Origin: Chinchilla lanigera
Taxonomy: Eukaryota > Chordata > Mammalia > Rodentia > Chinchillidae
Assembly (NCBI RefSeq): GCF_000276665.1
Contig: NW_004955405.1
Location: 12,585,004-12,649,003 of the forward strand
Reading direction: 5' to 3'
DNA length: 64,000 nucleotides
Within the stretch, counting starts at the first letter, position 1, and every line of letters starts with the position of its first letter. The notes under the pieces are model-generated. The model saw only the letters and a program-made list of their open reading frames with translations. It did no database searches and was not told the DNA's origin. Below are positions 60,416 to 64,000 of the stretch, one piece after another. Both the position numbers and the translations under genes were made by a program.

Positions 60416-61958
60416 CTTGTAGTATCTTTTTCTAATTTAAATATTCACCATATTTCCTGATCACACCACCTGTATGCAAATCATGCATAGATACTTAAGA
60501 GGCAAATGACATTTTATAATATGCATGTGAATTGTGTGATGAGAGATTAGTCACCTTTCTTCTGTGCTTTCATAATGAATTATATATCGGGCATTATAAT
60601 TGCCCATTGAAGAGGAATTGTCGGTGTTTTTCTTCTTAGTAGTGAGAAGCAGCTCTCATGACTATTTCTAGTGACCTTTGTATCTTAGTGATTTACAAAG
60701 ACTCTGGTACATAGTAGGATTTTAATACCTTAGTCAAAAGCTACATAGCAGCGTAGTACACAGCACTGAGAAAAAGAAGTTAGGGAAGGGCACTGTGGTT
60801 TGTAAGTATTCTCTTCTGCAGACTCTGAGCTTATCGTTTCTTTGAAAATTTCAAACAAAGAAGAGAAAGAAAGATAGAGTGTTGTCATAATCGAATAACC
60901 CATTTACTTCAACATTTATTGTGGTTGAGTTATCTACAGAGATAAACTTTATTTTGTTTCACCTTACCAAATGGTCTTTATTTTCATTTGTTTTCATTTG
61001 AGAGATAATTCATTATATATTATGCAACCCATCCACTTCCAGTTGGATAGGGCTCAGCAGCTTGTTTGTGTATAGTCAAGAGAAAATATTTTAAGTTTTG
61101 AATTCATCATCAGGCCTATGCACATTAAAAGCTGCCACTATGACTCAAAATTCAAGATTTCAGTGATGAGGCAACTTAGGAATCTGTCCCCTTGGTACCC
61201 TTAGTAATTTAATATATTTTTGATTCATATTTTATTTTAATTTGTAATGACATTTATCTTTTCTGTGATGTTGCTAATCCCTTGAGAATGGCAGAATGAT
61301 TTGGACTTCTAATCCCTGCTGTCACTATGAGGAAAAATTTACAATAAAGCTCTAAATGCCCCCAAATTAGTAATTGAATGCATGGGAATTTGATGCAAAG
61401 AGAAGCTGGTTGACACATTCCATGCTGCCGGTCTTGGAATGTATGGGAGAGGCCTGCCTTCTTGCATATTACATAAGGCAGTCACTGAATGTAGATTATT
61501 TTTTGAAGAAGAGGCAGAGATTAATGAGCAAAGCCATAGTGATGATGTATCGAATGAATCTGAGGAGAGATCTGACATACAAATCGAGCACAAATATTCA
61601 TGGCATAAAAATAACTGTAAAGTGATTAGTAATGATCAATTTTAGGGAAAGGACCTTACCTGCCATGTGGATACTTTTGTAATGATGTCTTAAAAAATAT
61701 TTAAGCAATTTTTGGTAAATTTAAAGGTTATGGTAACACTGAAAATATTTGCATGCGTATTCTCTTAACATGTTTTTGAGTTTCTGTCAACTTTTCTGTC
61801 ACTAGTCAGCAAGTTCTGTGTCACACTTAAGAAAAAAATAAGAAAATATCTCTACTTTTGGTTCTTTTACAATATCGGCTCAATCAAGCCAACCTACATT
61901 GAAAATAGAAAAGCTTGATGGTAAGGAAATGTTCTTCTCTCATTAGTTCACTGTAGCT

Positions 61959-61977
61959 TTTTTTTTTTTTTTTTTTC
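61959..61977. repeat. Poly(T) run
   Basis: About 19 T after TGTAGC, with no SINE body recognised on either side. Confidence 0.8.
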
Positions 61978-62249
61978 AGTAAACACTTGGTTCTCTAGTG
62001 GCTTAAAATCTCTCAAGAAAAATTACTGAGCTACTGAATCAGTTAACATCATTAGAAGGAGAGCACTGGCCAGCTGTTCTGCTCCTTAGGGTGCAGAATT
62101 GGAAGAAATACATTTACACGAGAAATGGGAAGTTACAGGGAACAAAATGTTCCTAATGACAAGGTAGACAAAAACCTAAAAAAGGGATCAAACTTTTTCT
62201 GGAGAGTCAGTGGGACCCATTTGATGACTGGATGTTTGTAAGTTTCAGA

Positions 62250-62470
62250 TACATTCTGGCTCTCTACCTTCTAGCCAAGTGTGTAATCTTGAACAATCTG
62301 AACACGCCTAGCCTAATCAACTGTAAAAATTGAAGGCAGAAATATAGAATGCTTAAAGCTATTGTGCAGATTTTAAATGATTTTCTGAAACTCCTGATGT
62401 ATAACTGTTAATATAACAGTGATAATACAGTTCATACAGTAATTATACAGTTAATAAATAGCACCTGATG
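62250..62470 (+). repeat. MIR-like SINE fragment
   Basis: TTCTGGCTCTCTACCTTCTAGCC, GTGTAATCTTGAACAATCTGAAC, then a late AATAAATAGCACCTGATGC end. Within it ACAGTTAATA-type words repeat (62405-62460). Confidence 0.5.
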
Positions 62471-63981
62471 CACCACCAACTTGGAGAAGTGTGATCTCAT
62501 AGCAATTAGAAATGACTTCAGTGGCAATAATTTGCTACCTCCAGTTGGAGGAAAAGAATCTTGGCAAGTAGTATCAAAAGTGGTTCTTAAAAACATGAAT
62601 GGCAATGATTATTTCCTCTTTAATAATAAAGAAGAGAAAAATCTCATTGTTTCCTGGAGGAGGAAGCCCATCTTTCCTTCATGGTTTCTCATAATGTGCT
62701 GCTGTCCATGTCCCTGCCAACCTAATTTACAATAATAATATGCCAATTTTATGCTTGCAATCTTAGATTGGATTAAATGCCCAATATTTAGAGAAATAAG
62801 TGACAAAATATGTTTCTTTTAGAATATATTTATATAGAAACAAATAATTCCAGTGAACCAATGGTTATATTTAGCATACGCATCTAAAACCTGATCACAT
62901 CTTTTTCAAGTTAGTCTACTTGCATACATTTTCGTGGTAATGTGTAGACGTTTCAAAGAGAGGTTTTTGAAATTTATTTTTACTTTATAATTAAGCTTGG
63001 AATTTGAGAAAGACCTTTTCAGTTTATTGTTTGTTCATACTGGAATTAGAAATAGTTCTTTAAATTTTGTTTTGCAGTTTTTCTGCAGTTAGAATAAATT
63101 TGTTAATTACATCAACAAACAATTTGTGCAGATCCCAGAGCTGCCCACTCAAAATCAATACACATATAGGAAATATATATTTCCAAGCCATGCTAAAATA
63201 AAAGCCTAAATTAGATTAGTCTCTGAGAGCATTGAATGACACTTAACTCTTTTTCTTACAACATGAAAACTTATATGGGCTTCGTATCATGGATATAGTG
63301 TTCCTTAACCTGTCTCAGTACTTTTAAGGATGAAGGAAGCAAATCCTACGTTCCCTGAATAGAAGTTATTTTGTGCTCGCCCGTTTTCTTTTGTGACACA
63401 TTCTCTAGCTTTCTTATTAGAGAACTTAAATTGAGTACGCTTTACATTGTCCTTGCCAATAACATTCAAACAATTAAGCATTTACAGTATGTTCTATACT
63501 ATGATAAATGCTCAAAGGTTAATACAGAAGGAAAAGGCTCTCATCAATGATACACTTACTAAAACATTTTTTCAAAGAACAAGATTTATTCATAAGTAAC
63601 TTCTAGGCAACCATTTCTTTACCTCTCTTCATTTATCTGACTCCTTAAAACTCATGAAAAATTTATTAAGATATTCCATCTTCTAGAAATGTGCTAAGCT
63701 TAGGGACTTCAAGGAGAAATTAAAATAAAATGATCACAAAAGAGTTATAAACAAAAACAATGGGTACATGAAGGAAAGGGCCTGATTCTGAGGATAGTAT
63801 TAAAATTTTTTAATTCAAGAGTAGTTGATTCATTTTTAAACTGATTCTAGAAACATGACTTGAAATTCACCAGACAGGTTATGGTGAATCAGACGGAAAG
63901 GTGGTGGGAGTGAGCAGCCTTATTACTTGGGGTAGAATGGACAGACAAGGAAGACACTGTGAAGGAGGGCAGAATATTTGG

Positions 63982-64000
63982 TTTTTTTTTTTTTTTTTTT
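63982..64000. repeat. Poly(T) run at the window edge
   Basis: Nineteen T at the very end. Antisense ID copies elsewhere in the window begin with the same T-run, so the window may cut into another one. Confidence 0.7.

Larger units (their letters stand above)
41081..64000. other. Intergenic region downstream of TRHDE, no gene recognised
   Basis: All open frames here are short, isolated and lack similarity I can recognise or any splice context. Annotated contents are repeats: ID at 47.9 kb, MER5-like at 46.5 and 53.7 kb, L2 at 52.5, 55.4 and 56.4 kb, MaLR-like LTRs at 57.0 and 58.5 kb, a B1+ID composite at 57.7 kb, MIRs at 59.5-59.9 and 62.3 kb, and a mariner relic at 60 kb. In 41.1-43.6, 45.1-46.4, 48.0-52.4, 53.8-55.3, 60.5-62.2 and 62.5-63.98 kb I see only unique AT-rich sequence. 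The part nearest 41 kb could still be alternative 3' UTR. Confidence 0.65.

Noticed and set aside
1..64000. CRISPR arrays, operons, prophage or plasmid features
   Set aside because: Spliced exons with GT-AG introns and mammalian interspersed repeats show a vertebrate nuclear locus; nothing of this kind is present.

Overview
The window reads as nuclear DNA of a placental mammal, most likely a rodent outside the mouse/rat group. It is AT-rich, has long introns, and carries old mammal-wide repeats (MIR, L2, MER5-type hAT elements, MaLR LTRs). On top of these lie rodent-type 7SL-derived B1 elements and several young tRNA-derived ID-type SINEs. Their consensus ends in a GGTACCGG-like motif that differs from the mouse/rat ID ending I know; a castorid- or sciurid-like lineage is a guess only.

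One protein-coding gene is present: the 3' end of TRHDE (thyrotropin-releasing-hormone-degrading ectoenzyme, pyroglutamyl-peptidase II, an M1-family metallopeptidase) on the + strand. Seven coding exons (7092-7239, 9058-9155, 9603-9710, 28834-29001, 29560-29700, 32487-32568, 38529-38672) join without a frame break into the last 295 residues. They supply the C-terminal helical domain of the ectoenzyme; the zinc-binding and exopeptidase motifs lie upstream of the window. No coding exon was recognised in bases 1-7091, which is taken as the preceding intron.

Layout: 1-7091 upstream intron (MIR, L1 fragment with nested ID, antisense MaLR LTR). 7092-9710 three exons close together. 9711-28833 a 19 kb intron with SINEs, a MER5 element, an internally deleted L1, a near-complete MaLR LTR and a degenerate tandem array of about 223 bp units. 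28834-38672 four more exons separated by introns of about 0.56, 2.8 and 6.0 kb. 38673 to about 41.1 kb probable 3' UTR, invaded by an antisense ID SINE. From there to 64000 no gene was recognised, only repeats and unique AT-rich sequence. This fits the gene-poor region I recall downstream of TRHDE in other mammals.

I found no wholly new biological system. The points most worth a second look are two weak splice donors whose read-through would truncate the enzyme, the 223 bp array ending in an L1-like tail, a B1+ID composite SINE flanked by one target-site duplication, and a CpG-retaining non-coding block at 44.1-44.6 kb.
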